Source of the DNA: a virus | Length of the DNA: 32,582 nt | IMG/VR virus record: IMGVR_UViG_3300048925_000646 | Location: 1 to 32,582 of that record | Direction: 5' to 3' (one strand) | Part shown: positions 16,431 to 23,294 of the stretch, piece by piece | Position numbering within the stretch: position 1 is the stretch's first letter | How the letters are laid out: each line of letters starts with the position of its first letter | Program-made: the position numbers and the translations under genes | Notes under the pieces: generated by a model | Told to the model about the DNA's origin: nothing | The model's database searches: none | What the model saw: the letters and a program-made list of their open reading frames with translations, nothing else

Positions 16431-17429
16431 TCAATATTTTAAAGCAACTTTCTTAGGGCGCGTTACCTTTTTCTTTATTAAACTGCTTTCTCCTTTACGC
16501 CCATTAATAACATAATGCACTTCGCAAAAAACTCTATACTGCGAAAAAAAATCTGAAAGTGCTATATGCAGTTCACGGGCCCATGTAAGACGCTCAACTT
16601 CCTTATCAAAAAAATGATGTATAAACCCAGTATTTTCTCTAAGATGAAAAATATTATTTCTAAATATCCGGAGTGGATTCGAATGTTCTTTCATCAACTT
16701 TCCGATGCTATCTGAAATTGGTAATAGTTCTTTAAAATCTCTAGGACGTTCATTGTCGAGTAAGACTCGCATGTTTAAACTTTTAAATCCTTCGCAGACC
16801 ACACCTAAAAAACCTAACCATGTAGAAAGATAAATCCCCATGTCAAATTCTTCGCTCTGGCTCAAATGGCCATTCTTCGTCATTTTTTGGTTGAGCTTAT
16901 TATAATTTTTAAACATAAGATCAGCCGTTTCGAAATAATGAATTTGGAGTGTTAATACACGGTCGTGATTGCGAATTGGGAGCATATCCTCAGGGGTTCG
17001 ACAATCTGTATCTATAGCGTAAGTATGTGGGACATTAGCAAAATAATAAAGATCATGATCTGGAAAAATCAGCTCTCCATCATCTAGGGCTTTATTTAAA
17101 TGTTCAGCGACATCACCAATATTTCTGAAACCGTAATCTGTTAGATTCTTCCCTGCAAAGTTGGTTAACCACCAAGAATTAAACCCTCCGACCTCACCTC
17201 GCTCCCCAAAATCAAAATCAACGCTCCCGGAATTTAGAACTACCCTGCATCCAGCCCCATGTTTATAATATTTGACACCACCATCTAACTCACCAGTACT
17301 GGGCATATTAGATTTAATCCATCCATAACAACTTGATGGCATTTGAATGCCAGACCGATGCATTAGCTTTAAAGCAACTTGGACATTATCTTGAAAGTCA
17401 ACAATCAAACGATAAAGATTATCATTCAT
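16431..17429 (-). CDS. DUF6896-like / HEPN-like fusion protein of the S-V island
   Basis: This 332-residue protein has two apparent parts. Residues 1-125 resemble DUF6896 proteins (GELDGGVKYYKHGAGCRV, SVDFDFGERGEVGGFNSWWL). Residues 155-305 are predicted mostly helical and contain R257-N-N-I-F-H262, an RX4H motif of the kind found in HEPN ribonucleases. A basic tail follows (RKGESSLIKKKVTRPKK). HEPN RNases often act in toxin-antitoxin or abortive infection systems, so an RNase effector in phage competition is a reasonable inference, not proven. The gene is AT-rich, lies downstream of tail gene S and upstream of the HNH-like gene on the same strand, and is flanked by the cassette-edge repeats. 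The ribosome binding site is weak. Some other helical domain remains possible. Confidence 0.7.
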   Translation of the reverse strand: MNDNLYRLIVDFQDNVQVALKLMHRSGIQMPSSCYGWIKSNMPSTGELDGGVKYYKHGAGCRVVLNSGSVDFDFGERGEVGGFNSWWLTNFAGKNLTDYGFRNIGDVAEHLNKALDDGELIFPDHDLYYFANVPHTYAIDTDCRTPEDMLPIRNHDRVLTLQIHYFETADLMFKNYNKLNQKMTKNGHLSQSEEFDMGIYLSTWLGFLGVVCEGFKSLNMRVLLDNERPRDFKELLPISDSIGKLMKEHSNPLRIFRNNIFHLRENTGFIHHFFDKEVERLTWARELHIALSDFFSQYRVFCEVHYVINGRKGESSLIKKKVTRPKKVALKY

Positions 17430-17540
17430 ACCACAAGCTCACTTCATATTATTGAGAAAGGGATGCAATTCGTCACTCGGAACCAAAAAACGCCATTAAG
17501 GATAATACCTCCTTTCCCGAGAAATTAACACTTGCTATGC

Positions 17541-17624
17541 TATTAATACCCGCCCTTGGCACAGAGTTGTCTGTTAGATTAGGTTTGGTTCTGTGCCCCA
17601 GTTGTGTCAGGTCAAGTCTGAGCT
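17541..17624 (-). repeat. Cassette-edge repeat, copy 2 (right end of S-V island, overlaps S)
   Basis: The minus strand starts AGCTCAGACTTGACCTGACA. The first 24 bases (17624-17601) are identical to those of the copy at 29472, and the match continues ungapped for about 85 bp. An internal GGCACAGA...TCTGTGCC inverted repeat is present. The first 18 bases are also the last five codons and stop of gene S. It is inverted relative to the copy at 15203, so the island is bounded by inverted repeats. Confidence 0.65.
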
Positions 17625-18065
17625 AATCCATATAAGTAATTCATCTTCCACAATCTTCATATCCTCCGCATCCAACCCTAACAGCGGGCGCGCAGGATAC
17701 TGCATTTCTTGTGCACGGACAGACGGACGATCCCGCAGCCCGTACTGATGCACCTTCGCCATGCGCTGAACCTGCCCGGTGAATTCCACCACCGCGTCAT
17801 CAGCGGTGCCTTTGGCCTTCATGTATTTTGCCGTACGCAGTTTGGCGAACATTTCCCGCTTAATGCGGCCTTTCTTTGCCCGCAGAGGCTGCGGACGTCG
17901 CGGCGTGAAAGGCTGCCCTTCCGGCGTGACCTGCTGCTTAATGCGCTGCTGCTGATGTTTGCGCAGACGCTTCGCAATGGCCGCCGCCAACGCCTTCCGG
18001 CTTTGCGGTGAGAGCGCGGCAATCAATCCCGCCAGGCGTGTATCAAACGCTAACAACTCACTCAT
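17607..18065 (-). CDS. S: Tail completion protein gpS
   Basis: This 152-residue P2 gpS family protein acts in tail completion and head joining. Family stretches are RLRKHQQQRIKQQVTPEGQP, KKGRIKREMFAKLRTAKYMK and VVEFTGQVQRMAKVHQYGLR. The C-terminal residues ISSDLT lie within the repeat that recurs at 15203 and 29472. The native end of S may therefore have been replaced when the neighbouring island arrived. It overlaps R by eight bases. Confidence 0.94.
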   Translation of the reverse strand: MSELLAFDTRLAGLIAALSPQSRKALAAAIAKRLRKHQQQRIKQQVTPEGQPFTPRRPQPLRAKKGRIKREMFAKLRTAKYMKAKGTADDAVVEFTGQVQRMAKVHQYGLRDRPSVRAQEMQYPARPLLGLDAEDMKIVEDELLIWISSDLT

Positions 18066-18525
18066 GCCACTGACTCACTAATTCGCCGTGCAGGTACAGT
18101 TCACGCGGCCTTTCCACAGGCTCCGGCAGCGGCGGTTCCGGAAAATGCTCCACATACAGACCAGCATCAATCTGTTTCACAATCACGCGCTCGGTGAGCT
18201 GCACATCAATCGCGATATCGTAGGAACCATCATCGAGCATATCGGCCTTAAATTTAAAGCCGGTCTGCTGCTTTTCCGGCGTCGCCATGATGTCCGGCTG
18301 GTTCTCACGCAGCCACGCCAGGATCGGCACAATAATCAGATCGCAGTCCTGGGCAAAGTTAGTGATAAGCAACTCAGTCTGATATTGGTATTCAAACGAC
18401 AGCGAGCGGGCTAACGTGGAAACGATACGCCCGTTATCCACAAACATCCGCAGGGTATCGGGGCTGGTTTGCAGCACCGGCACGGCGTCAGTTAAGGCTT
18501 TTCGCAGCTGTGCGGGTTTTAACAC
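18058..18525 (-). CDS. R: Tail completion protein gpR
   Basis: This 155-residue P2 gpR family protein is required to complete the tail. The N-terminus KPAQLRKALTDAVPVLQTSP and the central FEYQYQTELLITNFAQDCDL are characteristic. The start overlaps the end of the outer spanin gene by 38 bases in a different frame, and the stop overlaps S by eight bases. Confidence 0.93.
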   Translation of the reverse strand: MLKPAQLRKALTDAVPVLQTSPDTLRMFVDNGRIVSTLARSLSFEYQYQTELLITNFAQDCDLIIVPILAWLRENQPDIMATPEKQQTGFKFKADMLDDGSYDIAIDVQLTERVIVKQIDAGLYVEHFPEPPLPEPVERPRELYLHGELVSQWHE

Positions 18526-18778
18526 GGTGTTCCTCCTGGCATTGTTTGACCGCTTCCACCTGGAGGCCGCAGGCGGTCAGCGCGGCCTCCAGGTTTCTGA
18601 CGTCACTGCTTAAATCGCCGTTAGTGAGCGGTGCGCTTGCCGGTATCGGGCAACTGGTTACCGCCGGACAGCCAACGTAAATAATCTGCGGCGCTGGCAA
18701 AGGTGGGGCGTGCGTGCATCCGGCCAATGCCGTCAGGCAGACGAGCGCTATACCAGTCGCGCATTTCCTGATTTTCAT
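18488..18778 (-). CDS. lysC: Outer-membrane spanin lipoprotein (LysC/Rz1-like)
   Basis: From ATG 18778 this is a 96-residue lipoprotein: MKIRKCATGIALVCLTALAGC with the lipobox LAGC. The mature part is Pro-rich at first (HAPPLPAPQ), then helical, with several cysteines. Together with the inner spanin it fuses the two membranes in the last step of lysis. It is embedded out of frame in the lysB gene, the usual Rz/Rz1 nesting. An upstream start at 18823 would bury the signal peptide and is less likely. Confidence 0.88.
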   Translation of the reverse strand: MKIRKCATGIALVCLTALAGCTHAPPLPAPQIIYVGCPAVTSCPIPASAPLTNGDLSSDVRNLEAALTACGLQVEAVKQCQEEHRVKTRTAAKSLN

Positions 18779-19046
18779 TAAGTAACCTTTGAATATGAAC
18801 TTCACGGACGCGTGCCTGCTCACCCGCCCGTGAGAGCTGGGTGCGCAGGCTTTGTTCCTGGCGTTCGCGCCTCAGTGCCTCATCGTTCAGGCGGTTAATG
18901 GCGTTGTCTCGGCTTTCAATACCAGCGGACAGCGTGCCGATAATGCGCTGCGCCTGGTCGGCTTCATCATGCAGGCCGCCGATACGCCAGGTTTGCAGCC
19001 CCGCCAGTGCGCAGGCTGCCAGCAATAAAATAATCACAATGCGCAT
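18621..19046 (-). CDS. lysB: Inner-membrane spanin LysB (Rz-like)
   Basis: This 141-residue protein has one N-terminal TM (IVIILLLAACALAGLQTW) and a long periplasmic coiled coil (about residues 24-98, rich in Glu, Arg, Leu and Gln). This is the inner spanin layout. It partners the nested lipoprotein LysC. A C-terminal DYLRWLSGGNQLPD stretch occurs in P2 LysB-type proteins. The ATG overlaps the stop of the endolysin gene by one base. Confidence 0.9.
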   Translation of the reverse strand: MRIVIILLLAACALAGLQTWRIGGLHDEADQAQRIIGTLSAGIESRDNAINRLNDEALRRERQEQSLRTQLSRAGEQARVREVHIQRLLNENQEMRDWYSARLPDGIGRMHARPTFASAADYLRWLSGGNQLPDTGKRTAH

Positions 19047-19555
19047 CAGACACCCCGCAGGCAGTAGGCCAGCTCATTCGCGCGGCGGCGCTCCAGGCCG
19101 GTATTGCGCTCGCCCTTCACAAACACCCAGCGCGGCAACTGCTCGCAGGCGTCCCGCCATTTTCCCTTGCTGATAAAAAACGCCAGCGTGGATTGACACG
19201 CCGCCGCCACGCCGACGTTAAACGCAAAGGACACCACGGCGTCATACACCGGCTGCGGCATGGCAACCGGCATGCAGCGCGCAATGCCTTTCTCCACCCG
19301 CATCACGTCTTCCACCAGGTTAACGGCGGCCTGCCGTTCGCTGATTTGCGTTTGCGGCTTCACGCCTGCGGTGTGCCCGATGCCGTTTGTCCAGACGCCC
19401 GCGCTGCACTGATAGGCAGACAGGCGGCAGCCTTCAAAATCGGCAATCAGTGCCAGACCGGCGGCGGAGGTTTTCAACGTTGGCGTTTGCGGCAGCAGCG
19501 CGGCAATCGCAAGTACAGCGGCGACGGCGCAGCGTCTAACGATTGATGGCTGCAT
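19046..19555 (-). CDS. K: SAR endolysin gpK (GH24 lysozyme)
   Basis: This 169-residue glycoside hydrolase family 24 muramidase cleaves peptidoglycan during lysis. The weakly hydrophobic N-terminus (AVAAVLAIAALLPQTP) fits a signal-arrest-release segment. The active site reads E-G-C-R-L-S-A-Y-Q-C...T, that is E-8-C-5-T, the accepted Cys variant of the E-8-D-5-T triad. Extra cysteines suit disulfide-controlled activation. FNVGVAAACQSTL and the terminal ERRRANELAYCLRG block are typical. The start overlaps the holin gene by 20 bases. Confidence 0.94.
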   Translation of the reverse strand: MQPSIVRRCAVAAVLAIAALLPQTPTLKTSAAGLALIADFEGCRLSAYQCSAGVWTNGIGHTAGVKPQTQISERQAAVNLVEDVMRVEKGIARCMPVAMPQPVYDAVVSFAFNVGVAAACQSTLAFFISKGKWRDACEQLPRWVFVKGERNTGLERRRANELAYCLRGV

Positions 19556-19745
19556 TAATGTCCCCTCTGATGCCCATTTCTTTCAGCAGGCGGTACGTTT
19601 TGCGCCGGTAGTACCAGTTCACCAGAAAGGTGGCGACGCCGACGGCGGCACCCACCAGAAAGGCGATATCCTGCGGTGACATTGCGCCGAGCCAGGCAAG
19701 AAAGGCCGCAACGCAGTAACAGATAAACGAGGTGATGCGCTCCAT
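19536..19745 (-). CDS. Holin (HP1/P2-like small membrane protein)
   Basis: From ATG 19745 the product has 69 residues: MERITSFICYCVAAFLAWLG, then PQDIAFLVGAAVGVATFLVN, then a basic cytoplasmic tail (YYRRKTYRLLKEMGIRGD). Two TM segments and a basic end fit a class II holin that times lysis. In-frame ATGs at 19760 and 19751 exist; I prefer the one matching the family start MERITS. The gene is sandwiched between tail gene X and endolysin K, as in P2. Confidence 0.88.
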   Translation of the reverse strand: MERITSFICYCVAAFLAWLGAMSPQDIAFLVGAAVGVATFLVNWYYRRKTYRLLKEMGIRGDINAAINR

Positions 19746-19750
19746 GGTCA

Positions 19751-19954
19751 TCAGTCCCAAAGTGAGACGGTTTCACTGACTGCGGCCTGAGTAATATCCG
19801 GCAGCTCCACCGCGTAGCCATGGGGCAGAATTGCCCCCTGTGCGGCTAAGCCAACGTTAGCCGCGTAAACCTGTTCAACTACCGATCCCGTGCGCCCGTA
19901 GTACCGCCAGCAAAGCGAATCTACGGTGTCGCCCTGTTCGGCAGTGACTTTCAT
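19751..19954 (-). CDS. X: Tail protein gpX (LysM-like)
   Basis: This 67-residue P2 gpX family protein consists of one LysM-like fold: QGDTVDSLCWRYYGRTGSVV, then LPHGYAVELPDI. It is a minor tail component. The start overlaps the stop of L by one base. Confidence 0.93.
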   Translation of the reverse strand: MKVTAEQGDTVDSLCWRYYGRTGSVVEQVYAANVGLAAQGAILPHGYAVELPDITQAAVSETVSLWD

Positions 19955-20424
19955 CAGAGCAGCCCGATGATGCAGTGAGACACACCGGCGACGTCGCTGA
20001 TCGCGTTGCGTCCGTCACGCCATAAATCATCCACCGTGCTTTCCACGATTTCGGCCTTTTTGCTGCCCTTATCGGTGGTGTCGTTGTTCGGGTAACGCTC
20101 CGCCAGAAAGGCCGCCGCGATAGACGCCACGGCGCGCTGATAGGCGCAGACCTTCACGCTTTCATCATCAATCTGATCGGCAGGAACATCCGCCAGGCGT
20201 GTAAAGCCCTGGGCAATCTGCGCATCACGAAAGCTGAACAGCTCGGCGTTCACTTCGGTCATGGCAAACTTGGCGGCGGTGCGCAGCCTTTTCGCGGTGA
20301 CGGTGCCCTCCAGGTGCAGCGTGTCGCGCAGCTCAAGCGGATCCACATCAGGCCAAAAGTGGGTATTTTTAATCGCGGGTTCCGTCGCGGCGTCCGGTTT
20401 CGGTGCAGGTACAACAAGAGACAT
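19954..20424 (-). CDS. L: Head completion protein gpL
   Basis: This 156-residue P2 gpL family protein closes the filled head after packaging. Family stretches are FWPDVDPLELRDTLHLEGTV, RLRTAAKFAMTEVNAELFSF and GFTRLADVPADQIDDESVKV. The 95-bp gap between M and L contains no gene. Confidence 0.94.
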   Translation of the reverse strand: MSLVVPAPKPDAATEPAIKNTHFWPDVDPLELRDTLHLEGTVTAKRLRTAAKFAMTEVNAELFSFRDAQIAQGFTRLADVPADQIDDESVKVCAYQRAVASIAAAFLAERYPNNDTTDKGSKKAEIVESTVDDLWRDGRNAISDVAGVSHCIIGLL

Positions 20425-20519
20425 AATGACCTCTGAATGGGGGGCGGTGGACGCCAGCGTCGAATAAGGTCAAAGACCCGTCTCGGCTGGCGTGCCGCCC
20501 TGCGCGGGGCGCATGCTTT

Positions 20520-21176
20520 TTAGCTGCCGGATGCCTTTTTAATGGCAGATTCCAGGCGCTCAATGTCTTTTTTTACGCCTGATTTACCATCGAGAATCAA
20601 GGCACTTTTCAGACGCTCCAGGGCTAACATGTCCTTGCCGCCGTCGCGGTAGAGATAGCCGATAATCTTGTGCAACTGCGCACGCACTTTATCGGGCATA
20701 TCCTCACTGTCAGTCAGTTCCAGCACCTCCAGCATCAGCTCAATGCTGACCGGCTCACCGGCGGCGCGGGCACGCGTGGCCTGGTCAATCACTTCCTCCG
20801 TGAAGGCACAGCCCGCCGTGCGGGTGCCGAACGGCATCGCGAGCCGGTGTTTAAAGGCGTAGCGGGCAATGTTCAGCGCACCGGCAATATCACCGGCGTC
20901 AATACGCCAGATCATCACGGTCATCAGGATGGCGTCCTGTGCGCCGTTCCCTTCGGCCAGCACGCCCGACACCCACGGGGCGTATTCAGGGAGCAGCTTG
21001 CGTTTTAATGCAGCCTTGTCCTGGAAGGACTGGATCTTATGCAGTGCCTGTTTATCCGCATTCAGCTTTTGCATTTGCAGTTCGTAGCCGGTGGCATGGG
21101 TCAACTGACCGGCGGCCTGCTGTGCGGCGATGATGGCGGACTGTCGCAACATGTGACGACGGCAAGGGCTAATCAT
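20520..21176 (-). CDS. M: Terminase small subunit gpM (endonuclease)
   Basis: This 218-residue P2 gpM family protein works with P in cutting cos and packaging DNA. Recognisable regions are YAPWVSGVLAEGNGAQDAIL, MIWRIDAGDIAGALNIARYA and RTAGCAFTEEVIDQA. It lies 11 bases after the capsid gene N. Confidence 0.94.
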   Translation of the reverse strand: MISPCRRHMLRQSAIIAAQQAAGQLTHATGYELQMQKLNADKQALHKIQSFQDKAALKRKLLPEYAPWVSGVLAEGNGAQDAILMTVMIWRIDAGDIAGALNIARYAFKHRLAMPFGTRTAGCAFTEEVIDQATRARAAGEPVSIELMLEVLELTDSEDMPDKVRAQLHKIIGYLYRDGGKDMLALERLKSALILDGKSGVKKDIERLESAIKKASGS

Positions 21177-21187
21177 GACGTCCCCCT

Positions 21188-22252
21188 TTATTCCGCTGAT
21201 TCAGGCGCGGTGGTTTTGAAGGTGCCGAGCTGGATGTTTTCGACCAGGCAGCCGCCGCGATAGTCTTCCACCACGAAATCCTCATTAATGGATTCGTAGT
21301 TTTCGATGCGGTCACGCTTTGGCACTTCTTCGATGTGACGGCGGTGCGTGCCGTCCTGCCAGTAAATGGACAGGTTATCCAGGCGGGTGATCATGAACGC
21401 ATTGGCGGGGAAGCCCGGCACGCGCACCGCCGGTAAGTTACCGATGCGTTTCTGGCTGATAATCATATCCGCCGCCAGGCTTTCAGAGTTCTCCTGAGCC
21501 TTGTTCACCAGCGGGAAATACTTGTCTGCCAGCAGCTGACGCCCGCAGATCACCACCAGTCCGGTATCATCCTGATAAATCGGGTCAACCATATTGTTGG
21601 TGGCATCCATCACCAGCGCGTCGAGGTTCTCAAAGTCGCCCCCGGCACCGACGCGGACGGTCTCGGAAATCACAGCATCATCATCTCCGAGAATTTTGCT
21701 CATCACGCGCTCCGGCGCATTGTTGCGGTACTTTTGCAGCCAGCCCACGTTCACGTCCTGCAACAGCGGGTTTTTGGTGCGGTTTGACGTTGCCGCACGC
21801 TCAACACCGTTAAAACCGATGGTGATGCGGTCCAGCGCCTGGCGTTTCACGATGGCGTCACGTAAACGCGCCTGGAAATCCTGATAGCGTGCCCAGAGAT
21901 CGAGCGTGGCGTAGCGGAAATGGAAATCGTAGTTCGTCTGGCGGCACTCATAACCCTCAGCGGTCAAGGTATTAAAATCAGCCGTCTGACGTTCGCCGGT
22001 GCCGCTGGTGTCTGCGGTGCTGGCAATGGAACCGGAAACGCCGACGCCGACCTTTTCACCCTTCATTTCATCCACCGGAATGATGTTAATCATCTGCAGG
22101 AAGGCGGAAGATTCCTGCACGCGGGTCATCAGCGTCTGCGTCACCGACGGCTCCACGCTGAATTTTTTATCCAGGTCGCCGGTGTCCACAGAGTTCAGTT
22201 CGGCAATGCGGGACAGGTAGGCGTTAAATTGAAAACGGGTTGTTTGTTTCAT
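21188..22252 (-). CDS. N: Major capsid protein precursor gpN
   Basis: This 354-residue P2 gpN family coat protein is cleaved to the mature form by the gpO protease. The match to P2 N runs end to end: RFQFNAYLSRIAELNSVDTG, TLDLWARYQDFQARLRDAIV, NPLLQDVNVGWLQKYRNNAP, RVGAGGDFENLDALVMDATN and VVICGRQLLADKYFPLVNKA. Confidence 0.97.
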   Translation of the reverse strand: MKQTTRFQFNAYLSRIAELNSVDTGDLDKKFSVEPSVTQTLMTRVQESSAFLQMINIIPVDEMKGEKVGVGVSGSIASTADTSGTGERQTADFNTLTAEGYECRQTNYDFHFRYATLDLWARYQDFQARLRDAIVKRQALDRITIGFNGVERAATSNRTKNPLLQDVNVGWLQKYRNNAPERVMSKILGDDDAVISETVRVGAGGDFENLDALVMDATNNMVDPIYQDDTGLVVICGRQLLADKYFPLVNKAQENSESLAADMIISQKRIGNLPAVRVPGFPANAFMITRLDNLSIYWQDGTHRRHIEEVPKRDRIENYESINEDFVVEDYRGGCLVENIQLGTFKTTAPESAE

Positions 22253-22298
22253 GCGTTTTTTTCCAAATGGGTTAACGGGTTAATCGCGAGCGCAGTGC

Positions 22299-23150
22299 TT
22301 AGCAGTCGGTGAAATGGGCTGCATCACCCTTGCCGCCGCCGCTGGAAACAGGGCGCTGCGTGTAGTTCTGCGGGGCGGATTTCTCCAGCTTGCCTTTCAG
22401 CGTGCTGAACTGTTCGCGGTCATCTTTCGCGGTTTGTTCCAGCGCGTTGAGGCGTTCCGTCAGTGAAGTTTGCAGCGCGGACAGCTTTTCATCAGTGGCT
22501 TGCAGGCCGGTTTCGACGTGTTCTACCACCACTTCCACGGCGTCATGGACGTCTTTGAACCGGGCATCATCCGAGGCCGATTTGATGGAAAGCAGTTGTT
22601 TCACGCGGGAGAACAGCGACGGCGCAGCCGGTTTCTCTTCTTCAAACTCAAACACCGTTTCTTCGGCGGCGGTAAAGAGGTTTCCGGCATCCTGTTTGCG
22701 GCTCGCCAGCGGGTTTTGCTGTGCCTTCGCGCTGAACTGCAGGTACTCGGTGCCGAGGCTGGCGGGGCTGTCGGTCACGGCCAGGCCGATCAGGTAGGCT
22801 TTGCCGGTGTCGGAAAACGAGGGGTTCACTTCGATTGAGGTGTAAACCTTCTGGCGGGCTTTCACCATTGAGACTAAATCCGGGGTCGGGTCGATATCGG
22901 CATACAGTGCCAGCTTGCCTTTCAGCGCACCGTCCGCCACTTCTTCGGCGTAAACGCCGGTGACATCGCCGTACATGCGGAACGCACTGTCAGGGAAATA
23001 GCCCTTGATGTGCTCCATGTTGATGCGTGCCCCGTAGACCTTCGGGTCATAGGTCGCCGCCATCTGTTCAATCCAGTCGCGGGTGATTTCGCGTCCGTCA
23101 GTGGTTGCCCCTTCGGTACAGATGCGAAAGCGCTTTGCTTTTGTTGCCAT
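22299..23150 (-). CDS. O: Capsid scaffold and maturation protease gpO
   Basis: The start at ATG 23150 gives 283 residues, with GGAG eight bases upstream and the P2-like N-terminus MATKAKRFRICTEGATTDGR. A longer open frame upstream has no homology. The N-terminal half is the serine protease. The P2 triad (D19, H48, S107) corresponds here to D18, H47 (INMEHI) and S105 (YTSIEV). The C-terminal half is the helical scaffold (EVVVEHVETGLQATDEKLSA). It is the first gene of the first leftward late operon. Confidence 0.95.
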   Translation of the reverse strand: MATKAKRFRICTEGATTDGREITRDWIEQMAATYDPKVYGARINMEHIKGYFPDSAFRMYGDVTGVYAEEVADGALKGKLALYADIDPTPDLVSMVKARQKVYTSIEVNPSFSDTGKAYLIGLAVTDSPASLGTEYLQFSAKAQQNPLASRKQDAGNLFTAAEETVFEFEEEKPAAPSLFSRVKQLLSIKSASDDARFKDVHDAVEVVVEHVETGLQATDEKLSALQTSLTERLNALEQTAKDDREQFSTLKGKLEKSAPQNYTQRPVSSGGGKGDAAHFTDC

Positions 23151-23229
23151 GTGTCGGACTCCGGTCGGTGTGTGCTTCTGAGGAGTCCCAGTTTCCCGAC
23201 AGACGCCCGACACCGCCAGCCGATGCGGG

Positions 23230-23254
23230 TTGATGCTCGATGGCACAACGTGGG
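23230..23254 (-). promoter_or_regulatory. Putative Ogr site of the O late promoter
   Basis: The minus-strand sequence CCCACGTTGT (23254-23245) is shared with the V and FI sites, in the dyad TGT-N12-CAA. The centre is about 88 bp before the O ATG, giving a leader of about 30 bases. It could also serve P on the plus strand, but the spacing there would put the start at the P ATG, so the site for the P promoter is unclear. Confidence 0.65.
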
Positions 23255-23294
23255 CAGCGCGAAAAGCCGCAGGCCAGCCGGTAACGTTGCAACC

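Noticed and set aside
15203-17624. The S-V island as a complete insertion sequence
   Set aside because: It has inverted repeats at the ends, but neither protein looks like a transposase; an HNH zinc fold and a HEPN-like protein do not fit. No clear target duplication was seen.
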